From NCBI GenBank assembly GCA_016840825.1, contig JAEORN010000218.1, positions 1 through 22,292 on the forward strand: 22,292 nt of DNA, given 5' to 3'. The position numbers and the translations under genes were made by a program. How positions within the stretch are numbered: the first letter of the stretch is position 1; each line of letters begins with the position of its first letter. Of the stretch, positions 16,501 through 22,292 are shown piece after piece. The stretch comes from Candidatus Thorarchaeota archaeon. GTDB taxonomy: Archaea; Asgardarchaeota; Thorarchaeia; Thorarchaeales; Thorarchaeaceae. Below the pieces are notes generated by a model that was not told where the DNA came from, searched no databases, and worked only from the letters and a program-made list of their open reading frames with translations.

Positions 16501-17192
16501 TCAATGTCACGGTATGGAACTCAGGAATTCAAGAGGCTACCCACACCATGGTAAACCTTTCGTTTGCTCACTGGGGTGCAGGTGTTCCTTGGACTAAAAT
16601 CGACTCTCCTCAATATGTTGATGTAGACCCCGCAAGTAATCCATTTGATCCAAGTACTCATGGTTATGCATTTGCATATTTCACTTGGTTTCCAAGTTAT
16701 CTTGGTCATCAATGCTTGCGGGCAAATATCTCGTTGACTTCGGACATTAATCCTAGAAACAACGAGGGGCAAGAAAATGCGGACGTTCTGGAGGCTCATT
16801 CTCCAGCTATTACGGAATTCGTAATCGGAAATCCCACAGAAGATGCTGGATATCCGTATATTGTACTTCGTCAGGAATCTTACTATAATGACATATGGAA
16901 CACCTCGATCTCAAATTACACCTCCAAAATTCTTGCCTCTAGAGAGGAGCAGCCTCTTAAATTCTGTATTGACTTGAATGATTCTGTTGATATTGGGGAA
17001 TGGCGAATTTTCATTGTTGAGCTCTTCTATGATGGTGAATTGGTAGGAGGATTTCAAATCAATGTTACAAAAGTCCTAACACCTACAGATATTGGTTTAC
17101 CATTTGAGGACCTCATCAGAATCGTAATAGTAATTGCAGGTGTAGCAGTCCTTGCAGTTATAGTGCTATATATTCTCAACAAGAGGAACTGA
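13548..17192 (+). CDS. Surface-anchored C25 (gingipain-type) cysteine peptidase
   Basis: A 1214-residue protein. A signal anchor at about residues 14-36 precedes a prodomain-like region up to about 310. The peptidase C25 domain follows, starting near the YLIIVDQDFLSAAERLAAWK segment. The catalytic His is in VVYFDHGCS (His580) and the nucleophile in FSAACNVGWF (Cys628), followed by GAIAVVGATRFSY, all typical of gingipain-family enzymes. Beyond about 750 come Ig/CARDB-like beta domains, and the C-terminus has one membrane helix (IVIVIAGVAVLAVIVLYIL) with a short NKRN tail, so the enzyme faces outside. The open frame reaches back to a TTG at 13476, but ATG 13548 with AGGTG upstream and an immediate signal anchor is more credible. 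It follows an Lrp-like regulator. Cleavage specificity cannot be judged. Confidence 0.87.
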   Translation: MSLQKRSQDGRHLKIISSLIIVLLITPTYLIIEGAMVSQENVLPEAVRDPILATDSNFKAHRIDVDGDTDWISYDTSIEPGTPAEAHVTLSDTLGLRIVADFYGYWNTNITLNHTEYNRPDIPGVGFISVSGMPELPRFTKIVEVPYGVDISMNVLHISKATIENYNIAPVQPPTIPIWNPVIDLSDYTIVNNIGTENEFYPAYNTSTEGETSSSPIIMRGRRLLLISFYPIHYNPFTHQLKLFSKMEIDLSYNKTAQIKAPSSSLKSPAIETVFKNTILNYENWDYDLTPISATPPPFITSDIGYSCMPEGAEYLIIVDQDFLSAAERLAAWKTRKGVPTRVFTTLELGTDNQEATLTEIHDFIQNEAYSWDKAPEYILLFGDSDHIPTFYETEHPDSFFRPYSKGDRKVATDLYYFTVDGPDIIPDIYYGRISVDSLEQANAVVSKIKNYEISPPAEEYEEFYNGILTASFYQDYYPYHESDGWEDTKTGFIRWSEMVSRYFRDTGYNVHLNYTTNSTFICYPQEPLLKDIQGDDIPDFTLDEYPNFRWIDWDDFESSKSNIIANFDEGRIFVVYFDHGCSRNMYREDLGTFEGFDGWAEPRFTSTYMGDLSNDENRLPFVFSAACNVGWFDGETDQENSPQSVYSRSYECLSETLLREPDAGAIAVVGATRFSYNILSYFLLNGTIHAFWPSSRTPEKKPIYEFGAALQQGRLNVIEQYGLDDDILKVTLEMYHLFGDPETSLWTETPSNFSISYPTQIGTADNQRFVVRVNDTDGTPIQNATVCIQKGEEVYKANYTNEEGYIVFEIPTCTPGEMNITVTMHNFRPFLSTIQVVDSSPTLVIIPEMGPGHVSLTFNIDGFDSSYSVKIYMENTYLTTIPQNLNQGKYTITTHLIGPINVKANQSNPVTSVAIALYFSIDGPEPYIYSQWDPLTWHLAGQVRTYNNPCIQLYEVSRSTPTATISTLTTVSSHQLILGQEYLVNVTVWNSGIQEATHTMVNLSFAHWGAGVPWTKIDSPQYVDVDPASNPFDPSTHGYAFAYFTWFPSYLGHQCLRANISLTSDINPRNNEGQENADVLEAHSPAITEFVIGNPTEDAGYPYIVLRQESYYNDIWNTSISNYTSKILASREEQPLKFCIDLNDSVDIGEWRIFIVELFYDGELVGGFQINVTKVLTPTDIGLPFEDLIRIVIVIAGVAVLAVIVLYILNKRN

Positions 17193-17207
17193 TGGAGAAA
17201 TACAACT

Positions 17208-17251
17208 TGCACCAATATAAATGTGCATATGAACTAAATCACTCCTTTTTT
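17208..17251 (+). terminator. Possible terminator after the peptidase gene
   Basis: A weak TGCAC/GTGCA inverted repeat (17208-17212, 17223-17227) is followed by a six-T run at 17246-17251. Archaeal termination often needs only the T run. Confidence 0.35.
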
Positions 17252-17306
17252 ATGTGACCAGTGCTGCGCCATATGATTAGGTTGCGTCATCAGGAGGAAA
17301 TCAAAA

Positions 17307-17699
17307 GTGTATGATTCAAAGGTACAGAATGCCTTACTTGCCATTATCAGACTATGTCAACGTACTGAACACTGGCGAGAGCTCGTCTTGGAGTGCGAAA
17401 ATCCCCATTCAGCTCCTCATAAGCTCAAAAAGAACAAGTTCTGGAAAGTACTAGTGGATAAAACCAATGAAGCAGAAGGTGCTTGGTTGATTATCAGGAT
17501 GCTCAAAGACATTAAGAACAACTCTTCAGATCCTGCTATCACTATGGATGAATGGTGCTCTCTCAGAGGAGAGCGTCTTGACGATTTCGTGCTTGAATTT
17601 GCCCGCAGAAACAAGGCTGATTATGGTTTCTCAGAGGAATTAATAGATACATTATCACTTGGACTTGGACCATGGCCATCAGGTAATGGTGAAACCTAG
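17307..17699 (+). CDS. Conserved-looking hypothetical protein, 130 residues
   Basis: Not recognised. The product is largely helical and charged, with no signal peptide, membrane segment or metal-binding motif; a Trp-rich middle (FWKVLVDKTNEAEGAWLIIRM) and DEWCSLRGERLDDFVLEFAR stand out. The start is GTG 17307, well supported by AGGAGG at 17292-17297, nine bases upstream; a nearby ATG at 17311 is in another frame. It ends with TAG and converges with the TPR gene, with 33 bases between stop codons. It is transcribed apart from the peptidase, after a T run. A soluble helical protein is all that can be said. Confidence 0.7.
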   Translation: MYDSKVQNALLAIIRLCQRTEHWRELVLECENPHSAPHKLKKNKFWKVLVDKTNEAEGAWLIIRMLKDIKNNSSDPAITMDEWCSLRGERLDDFVLEFARRNKADYGFSEELIDTLSLGLGPWPSGNGET

Positions 17700-17732
17700 G
17701 AAGTAAAAAAGAATAAGTTTAAGGTGATGATG

Positions 17733-19235
17733 TCATTCTCTTTGCTTAAGCGTAGATTCAAGGAATGTATCCAAGAATTCCAAACCATACTCATTGCAGA
17801 GATTTCTTATGACTCCAATATTCTCTCTTAGAGCATCATCATCTCCTTGATTTATTGCTAGTTTCACCTTTAAAAGGCATACAAGTCCTAAGAATCCTGG
17901 CAGATCATCAGATGCGGCCTTTTCCTCAAGCAGAGCTAGCCATGGTGTGGTACCTCTCGCTGTTGAGTATTCTCCTTGATAACAGGTCCAATAGACCTCA
18001 ATCTTCGCTAGATGATAATGAAATATCAGAGCATATTCAATAGAAGACTTGGTTTCATATAGTTCAAGTGCATTCCCTATATTGCTAGTTGCTGATTCGA
18101 AATCACGTTCAAGAACATCAAGCAATCCTGTGATGAAATATAACCAAGCCAAAAGAATCTCCAAACCCGATTTCATCACTTCTTCTCGGATAGAATCCAA
18201 TTGAACTTGAGCCTCAGTTGTGCGTTCCATCATGATCAATGACCATATCTGATTGAATATTGCTCTAAGTCTAATAGCTGGATTGCTGTCATAATCGATT
18301 TCTGCGTACCGGGCCCATTCCAAACCTGCCTCTGGTTGTCCAATCGCATTGTATATCGTAGAGAGCAGAACTGCATGAGGTCCGCGTGGTAGTTCCATTT
18401 CTTCTCGTATTTGTATTGCTTTTGAAACCTGTTCGATAGCCAAATCATACTCTCCTCGTGTCGCTGAAAGCCTAGCTAGATAGAGAAGTATTGATGCGAT
18501 GCCTGCTGTATTGCCTAAAGATTCCATTATCTCATATGCTCTTGTCAGTGATTCCTTAGCTTCTCGAACATTAACTCCACGTAAGTAATCTGTCTTTATT
18601 CTTAGATACCATGCCAATCGAACTATATCATCGCACTCTTCAGCACTTTTTATTGCCATCTCTGTATAGCGAATCTTATTCTCCAAATCGCCATCACGTG
18701 AAGCTCTCTCTCGATAGTAATCAAATAACATGCTCTCAAAGAATCTGAATTCTGGAGAACCATGAATCAGTCTTTCCAATTCTTCAAGATTTGAAGTGTC
18801 ATACAATGTCTTTGGATATTGCAACAAATCAGCTTCAAACTTGAGAAATCTTGTTTCGATAGCTAACCAGGTTGGAGGATTCCCAAAAAGAACCTGATCT
18901 GCAGCTTCATGGATCTTCGGGAGATCATCAACATTCCCCTGATGAACTCGAGCATAGAATAGATTTGGTCTCAGTATCAGGATCTTTCCATATTTCTTGC
19001 CAATCTCTTCAATACTGGCAATATCCAGTAGAAGCGCGGAATGATGAATTGCGAAATATATTGCGAGGTCCGGTGCTTCTTCGTTGAGGACTGTTGCATT
19101 CAATCGCATCACAAAATCATGGTAATTCTCTGCAGCATCCATCGTGGATTGTAACAGATTCCTGGACTCATTATCCAAGAAAGGAAAATACATTGTTATC
19201 GTTCCAATTGGCTGCAATCTATTCCATATCTCCAT
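17733..19235 (-). CDS. TPR-repeat protein, cytosolic
   Basis: 500 residues, mostly helical, with TPR-like helix pairs from about residue 165 to 480: ENKIRYTEMAIKSAEECDD, EAKESLTRAYEIMESLGNT, GEYDLAIEQVSKAIQIREEM and FESATSNIGNALELYETK show the regular Gly/Ala and Tyr spacing of TPRs. The first 160 residues are less regular. No signal peptide or catalytic motif is seen. TPR arrays are scaffolds for protein partners. ATG 19235 is the first start after an in-frame stop but lacks a clear ribosome site; Met15 (19193), with GGAA upstream, is the alternative. A T6 run on the - strand (17705-17710) may end the transcript. A TATA-like CTAATATATTC lies about 70 bases upstream. The partner is unknown. 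Confidence 0.8.
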   Translation of the reverse strand: MEIWNRLQPIGTITMYFPFLDNESRNLLQSTMDAAENYHDFVMRLNATVLNEEAPDLAIYFAIHHSALLLDIASIEEIGKKYGKILILRPNLFYARVHQGNVDDLPKIHEAADQVLFGNPPTWLAIETRFLKFEADLLQYPKTLYDTSNLEELERLIHGSPEFRFFESMLFDYYRERASRDGDLENKIRYTEMAIKSAEECDDIVRLAWYLRIKTDYLRGVNVREAKESLTRAYEIMESLGNTAGIASILLYLARLSATRGEYDLAIEQVSKAIQIREEMELPRGPHAVLLSTIYNAIGQPEAGLEWARYAEIDYDSNPAIRLRAIFNQIWSLIMMERTTEAQVQLDSIREEVMKSGLEILLAWLYFITGLLDVLERDFESATSNIGNALELYETKSSIEYALIFHYHLAKIEVYWTCYQGEYSTARGTTPWLALLEEKAASDDLPGFLGLVCLLKVKLAINQGDDDALRENIGVIRNLCNEYGLEFLDTFLESTLKQRE

Positions 19236-19384
19236 TCAGGCGAAGTTCTCTTAGATATGTACATAGGTTTGGTAAGAGTCTTTCGAGTTGCCTAAATTTC
19301 ACTCTGAATATATTAGTGCTAAGAACCCATTGTTGATTGTAACTCTCTGAAGAATGATATGTGTGATAATTCTCTGAAATACAG

Positions 19385-19430
19385 AAAAAAAAGAGGAACA
19401 CTCCTATTATGCAGTAGCAAGGAGTGCTCC
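19385..19430 (-). terminator. Stem-loop terminator overlapping the stop codon of Lrp paralog 3
   Basis: On the - strand GGAGCACTCC (19430-19421) pairs with GGAGTGTTCC (19404-19395) over ten positions with one G-U pair. The TAA stop (19409-19407) is in the 16-base loop, and TC plus eight T residues (19392-19385) follow. Confidence 0.75.
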
Positions 19431-20330
19431 ATTCTCTTGTGACTTCTCAATGTGGTATACCAGCATGGTTTCCACATTCTTGAGATAGGGTACTTGTTTC
19501 ATCCTTCGTATGACATCCTCTACTCGAGCAAGACTGTAGCTTGACATGTAGTTGATCAGGATTGGTTCATTGGATGTCATGAAAGTCAGCCAGTACTCCA
19601 TTGGGAATTCGTCTTCAAGGAGCTCGACTATCTCCTTTGGACAGGTTTCCGATTCATCGAATCGCATTTTGAGGAGAAAGCTAATGCAGTTTTCAGTGCA
19701 TGGGTTGAACTTGATCGTGAAATGAACCCCTCCGCCATCTCTTAGTTCCTTGATGATTTTTCTTATCCTCTTTGGTTTGAATCCTGTTCTCTCTGAAAGA
19801 TCCTGTATTGGCATTCTTGCATCCTCTGCAAGTAGTCGTAAGACTTTGCGTTGCTGAGATGTAAATTCCACTTTCCTACCGCGTGAATTGAATTTGCATT
19901 TGTAGGACAATTGTGAAGTTGGAACCTGTTGAGCATTTTGGAGATCTACATCAACAACTCCTGTGAGGCTTCGAAGATATTTACCATACTCATAGAGACC
20001 ATCAGGATACGCGACCTCAGCAAAGGCTATGTAATTCCTAGAACCTACAGCGAAGGTTTCTGTTGTGGCATTATGCGCACAAATATCTTGGATGAGGATC
20101 GCCCTATCCTCTGATAGATCTGTAGTAATCTCGGCGATAGCCCATCCTACACCTAGGGTTTCTTGTGAAATGTCAACTGTAAATCCAGTAATGATCCCTG
20201 ATTCCATTAAGAGATCTACTCTTCTCTTGATTGTTGGGCACGTGACTCCTAGGTCAGTTGCCAACGTTCTATACGATTGTCTGCAGTTGCAGATCAACTT
20301 GAGAAGCAGTTGCTTGTCCAGTTTGTCCAT
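19407..20330 (-). CDS. Double-HTH Lrp/AsnC-like regulator, paralog 3
   Basis: 307 residues, with the same plan as the genes at 10933 and 12468. HTH 1 is MDKLDKQLLLKLICNCRQS and GVTCPTIKRRVDLLMESG; a middle effector-like segment ends near 150. HTH 2 is RKVLRLLAEDARMPIQDLS and FKPKRIRKIIKELRDGGG, nearly the same recognition pattern as paralog 1 (ARMPI-x-DL), suggesting the two share DNA sites or form heteromers (inference). A cluster of Cys at about residues 210-235 (PCTENCISF and ETCPK) is absent in paralog 1 and could bind metal or sense redox. ATG 20330 is preceded by a GGGGATGTGA ribosome-like site. It is divergent from the RHH gene, so the 142-base gap is a shared promoter. Confidence 0.83.
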   Translation of the reverse strand: MDKLDKQLLLKLICNCRQSYRTLATDLGVTCPTIKRRVDLLMESGIITGFTVDISQETLGVGWAIAEITTDLSEDRAILIQDICAHNATTETFAVGSRNYIAFAEVAYPDGLYEYGKYLRSLTGVVDVDLQNAQQVPTSQLSYKCKFNSRGRKVEFTSQQRKVLRLLAEDARMPIQDLSERTGFKPKRIRKIIKELRDGGGVHFTIKFNPCTENCISFLLKMRFDESETCPKEIVELLEDEFPMEYWLTFMTSNEPILINYMSSYSLARVEDVIRRMKQVPYLKNVETMLVYHIEKSQENGALLATA

Positions 20331-20391
20331 TTTTCACATCCCCATTCGGAACATTTTCCATCTTTATTGTTAATAGTATTACATCTGACAA

Positions 20392-20402
20392 CTTATATAT
20401 TT
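20392..20402 (-). promoter_or_regulatory. TATA box for Lrp paralog 3
   Basis: Read on the - strand, AAATATATAAG lies about 62 bases before ATG 20330. It agrees well with the archaeal TATA consensus and would give a leader of roughly 35 bases. Confidence 0.5.
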
Positions 20403-20425
20403 ATCGTATTATATTATCGGAATAG

Positions 20426-20466
20426 AAAAGATTAAATACTATCAATGGTGACATATTATATGGTGA
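20426..20466 (+). promoter_or_regulatory. BRE/TATA and tandem ATGGTGA repeat before the RHH gene
   Basis: An A-rich BRE-like AAAAG is followed by the TATA-like ATTAAATAC (20431-20439), about 35 bases before ATG 20473. ATGGTGA occurs twice, at 20445-20451 and 20460-20466, 15 bases apart. The second copy contains the ribosome site; the pair may be an operator for the RHH protein. Confidence 0.4.
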
Positions 20467-20472
20467 ACAAAT

Positions 20473-20811
20473 ATGGCTCCCCCCGATAAGGAAAAGTCCA
20501 CCGGATCTGTTACGCAGACCAGTATCAAAGAACGCATTCTTGGCGAGCTTTATTCAGAGGAGTTCGAACTCAAGAAACGTGAAGTTCATGTCATGACACG
20601 CCTTAGCGCTGATATCGTTGAGATTCTTGATGCGTTAGTCGAGCTTGAGGTGTTTAACAGCAGATCCGCTGCAGTATCAGCTTTTGTTGAGAAAGGAATT
20701 GCCTCACAAATGGATCTTTATGAGGACATCCGCGAAGCAGGAAGAAAGATTGCTGATATGCGAGAAGAAGCTAAGCGTCGTGCTGAAGAAGCTATTTCCG
20801 GTATAAAATAA
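20473..20811 (+). CDS. Ribbon-helix-helix DNA-binding regulator
   Basis: 112 residues. A charged N-terminal arm precedes a ribbon-helix-helix core at about residues 36-80: the strand REVHVMTRLSADIVEILDALV, then NSRSAAVSAFVEKGI, whose second helix starts at the SRSAAV pattern of CopG/NikR-like proteins. The C-terminal helix (IREAGRKIADMREEAKRRAEE) is a charged coiled-coil or tail. Such proteins bind DNA as dimers and often repress their own gene. ATG 20473 is preceded by GGTGA (20462-20466) at six bases. There is no toxin partner next to it, so it is not a visible toxin-antitoxin pair. It is divergent from Lrp paralog 3, which shares the promoter region. Confidence 0.8.
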   Translation: MAPPDKEKSTGSVTQTSIKERILGELYSEEFELKKREVHVMTRLSADIVEILDALVELEVFNSRSAAVSAFVEKGIASQMDLYEDIREAGRKIADMREEAKRRAEEAISGIK

Positions 20812-20857
20812 TCATTCTTTGAATTTCTCATTCGAATTCTCTTGAAACAGAAGAAGG

Positions 20858-20927
20858 ACCTAGTGCCATTCTAGAACGGGTGAGGAGATGTGAATACGGG
20901 ACATTGTTCAGAACAATGACACTAGGT
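20858..20927. other. Structured intergenic element, possible small RNA or regulatory site
   Basis: ACCTAGTG (20858-20865) pairs perfectly with CACTAGGT (20920-20927), enclosing a second hairpin, CATTGTT-CAG-AACAATG (20902-20918). The inner part is a nearly perfect 17-base palindrome. The element lies between the convergent RHH and GTPase genes and has no T tract after it, so it does not look like a simple terminator. Confidence 0.4.
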
Positions 20928-21045
20928 TGTCATGAATACTATACTCGTTTTCTTGGTATAAGGTAGCGTTAAGACGCATCTTAACAAAATGGACTGCATA
21001 ATAAAAGGAGAATGAGGAAATTATTAGTTGGTATTTAATAATTGA

Positions 21046-22161
21046 CTAATCAATGAGTGGCAGTACTATCTTTTCATTTTCTAACCAAAGTGTCAAGATT
21101 TTTCTAACTGCTTCTTCAATTCCTATCTCTCGCTTGCAAGATGTTTCAATGAAATGAATGGGGTGGATACAACGATGTGTTCCTAACTTCTCTTCAATAA
21201 GTTTCTTCATTTGGAAGCCTTCTTCAGACAGGACCGGATTGCTGTCGGAATTCCCCTCTCTCAGATCTGCTTTATTGGCGATTAAAAGGATAGGTGGGAC
21301 ATTTAGCAATACTCTGGATGCCTCCTCAATCCAATAGTCGATGCTTTGAAAGCTTGACCTATCCACAACGGAATATACTATTACCATTATTGATGTATTA
21401 GCGAAGAATTCCTTGGTAGGATGATCTTTTGCTGCCCAAGCATCTATTCTGTAGTTTGACCCGTTGTGTTCTACAATCCTACTATAGATATTTCCGTGGT
21501 TGGCGTTTTCAACATCTGATAGTTGCACGCAGTGGGAGCCAAATCCGGCAGTGGCAAGCAGAGTCTTCTTACCAACGCATGATTCTCCTAATATGATGAT
21601 TTTAAGGACCTCTACTTCATTATCGTAAGTACAATCAAACACCGGAAATCTAGCAGACTCCCAATCGACATCGTTCCTCACGACAGAATGTCGTTCTTTA
21701 GCCGGGAGATTCTCTGGAGTGAATTTGAAAACGAGTTCAATTGGCTCTTGAGATTCCCATATTGATGGATTTGGCAAAACTTCCTCTTCGCGTACAGTTT
21801 CTTTGACTTCTGGAATGTCATCAAGCCCACTCGTATCATCTTGAAATTTCGCGGAAAGAAAGCGATCTGATAAAGTATCTATGTCCTCTAGGACTTCACT
21901 TAGTTCATCCATATCATCCTCGTTGAGTTCATCATCTCTAGGGAACTCAGTCACATTTGGAAGTCCTACCCGTAACAGGATGAATTTCAAGAGTCGTCTG
22001 GCTGTATCAAATCCTCGAATATAGATGAAGCTTTGAACATCAGTTAATACATCTTCAAAGGTCCTTCCCTTGTATTCGATCATCTTCGAAGTAGAACTAT
22101 CCGCTAGCACCACCCTGTCGAACTGCAAGGTGATTTCCACATCACTCCCTGGGATATTCAT
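21046..22161 (-). CDS. Divergent Ras-superfamily small GTPase fused to an unknown N-terminal domain
   Basis: 371 residues from ATG 22161. The last ~185 residues form a Ras/Rab-like GTPase: G1 is GESCVGKKT near residues 192-200, where the Mg-binding Ser/Thr after GK is Lys; G3 is DAWAAKD (Asp240) where Ras has DTAGQ, so the catalytic Gln is absent; G4 is NKAD (296-299) intact; G5 is ETSCK near 339. Binding is plausible but hydrolysis may be lost. Residues 1-85 are an unrecognised alpha/beta domain, joined by an acidic linker of about 100 residues. ATG 22161 has AGGGA eight bases upstream; GTG 22182 lacks a ribosome site. The stop is TAG. Ras-like GTPases are typical of Asgard archaea and eukaryotes; the partner and membrane target are unknown, and no prenylation Cys is at the end. 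Confidence 0.82.
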   Translation of the reverse strand: MNIPGSDVEITLQFDRVVLADSSTSKMIEYKGRTFEDVLTDVQSFIYIRGFDTARRLLKFILLRVGLPNVTEFPRDDELNEDDMDELSEVLEDIDTLSDRFLSAKFQDDTSGLDDIPEVKETVREEEVLPNPSIWESQEPIELVFKFTPENLPAKERHSVVRNDVDWESARFPVFDCTYDNEVEVLKIIILGESCVGKKTLLATAGFGSHCVQLSDVENANHGNIYSRIVEHNGSNYRIDAWAAKDHPTKEFFANTSIMVIVYSVVDRSSFQSIDYWIEEASRVLLNVPPILLIANKADLREGNSDSNPVLSEEGFQMKKLIEEKLGTHRCIHPIHFIETSCKREIGIEEAVRKILTLWLENEKIVLPLID

Positions 22162-22198
22162 CTGTTTTGTCCCTGACCTCACACAACATAGATTATAT

Positions 22199-22234
22199 TA
22201 TATAATATTATAACTAATCAATATATAATATTAT
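22199..22234. repeat. Tandem 13-base TATA-like repeat in the GTPase promoter region
   Basis: TATATAATATTAT occurs exactly twice, at 22199-22211 and 22222-22234, in a very AT-rich stretch. Either copy can serve as a TATA box for the GTPase gene (- strand). A gene on the + strand may start at ATG 22270 with GGAAG upstream, but the window ends too soon to tell. Confidence 0.45.
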
Positions 22235-22292
22235 GGGCCAAATTCTTCTCTGAATAGCGGAAGAATTAGATGGATTTAGGGAGTGATGATGC

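Noticed and set aside
20473..20811. Antitoxin of a toxin-antitoxin pair
   Set aside because: No small toxin-like gene adjoins it; a single regulator is the safer call.
22270..22292. Start of a gene on the + strand at ATG 22270
   Set aside because: Only seven codons are visible before the window ends, so it cannot be supported.
1..22292. CRISPR arrays, tRNA or rRNA genes, insertion sequences
   Set aside because: No regularly spaced repeats, tRNA-like arms, transposase or terminal inverted repeats were recognised.

Overview
The window looks like a piece of an Asgard-type archaeal chromosome, perhaps Thorarchaeota-like; the lineage is inference. The evidence is an OB-fold SSB of the Sulfolobus SSB type, several Lrp/AsnC-type regulators, a ribbon-helix-helix regulator, TATA-like boxes upstream of genes, GGTGA/GGAGG ribosome sites, and a Ras-superfamily GTPase domain joined to an unknown N-terminal region. 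No tRNA, rRNA, CRISPR array, insertion sequence or phage gene was seen.

Region 1 (1-4832, + strand) is a tightly packed operon. It holds the 3' end of one FAD-linked oxidase, a two-cluster Fe-S/CCG (HdrD/GlcF-like) protein, a second FAD-linked oxidase, an SCP2 sterol-carrier protein and a CrtC/AttH lipocalin-like protein. The first three resemble GlcD/GlcE/GlcF-type dehydrogenases. The last two suggest a hydrophobic, possibly isoprenoid or lipid, substrate.

Region 2 (4993-8670) has a membrane-anchored alkaline-phosphatase-superfamily phosphodiesterase broken by one in-frame TAG, an FKBP12-sized prolyl isomerase, and a convergent cation diffusion facilitator with a NifX-like C-terminal domain.

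Region 3 (8902-13460) is rich in regulators. It has a PadR winged helix fused to a degenerate methyltransferase-like domain and an SSB with an RGG tail, preceded by an overlooked 39-codon ORF. It also has two of three paralogous double-HTH Lrp-like regulators and a small secreted or anchored protein between them.

Region 4 (13548-20811) carries a large surface-anchored C25 (gingipain-type) cysteine peptidase, a small unknown protein, a TPR protein, the third Lrp paralog and an RHH regulator. Region 5 (21046-22161, - strand) is the divergent GTPase. A structured intergenic element lies between it and the RHH gene.

Two themes run across the window. The double-HTH Lrp family occurs three times, and candidate operator dyads lie in front of several nearby genes. 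Several transcripts end at GC-rich stem-loops followed by T tracts, two of which overlap the 3' end of the coding region. TAG ends five genes here, so the in-frame TAG at 5266 is more likely a mutation or sequencing error than a reassigned codon.
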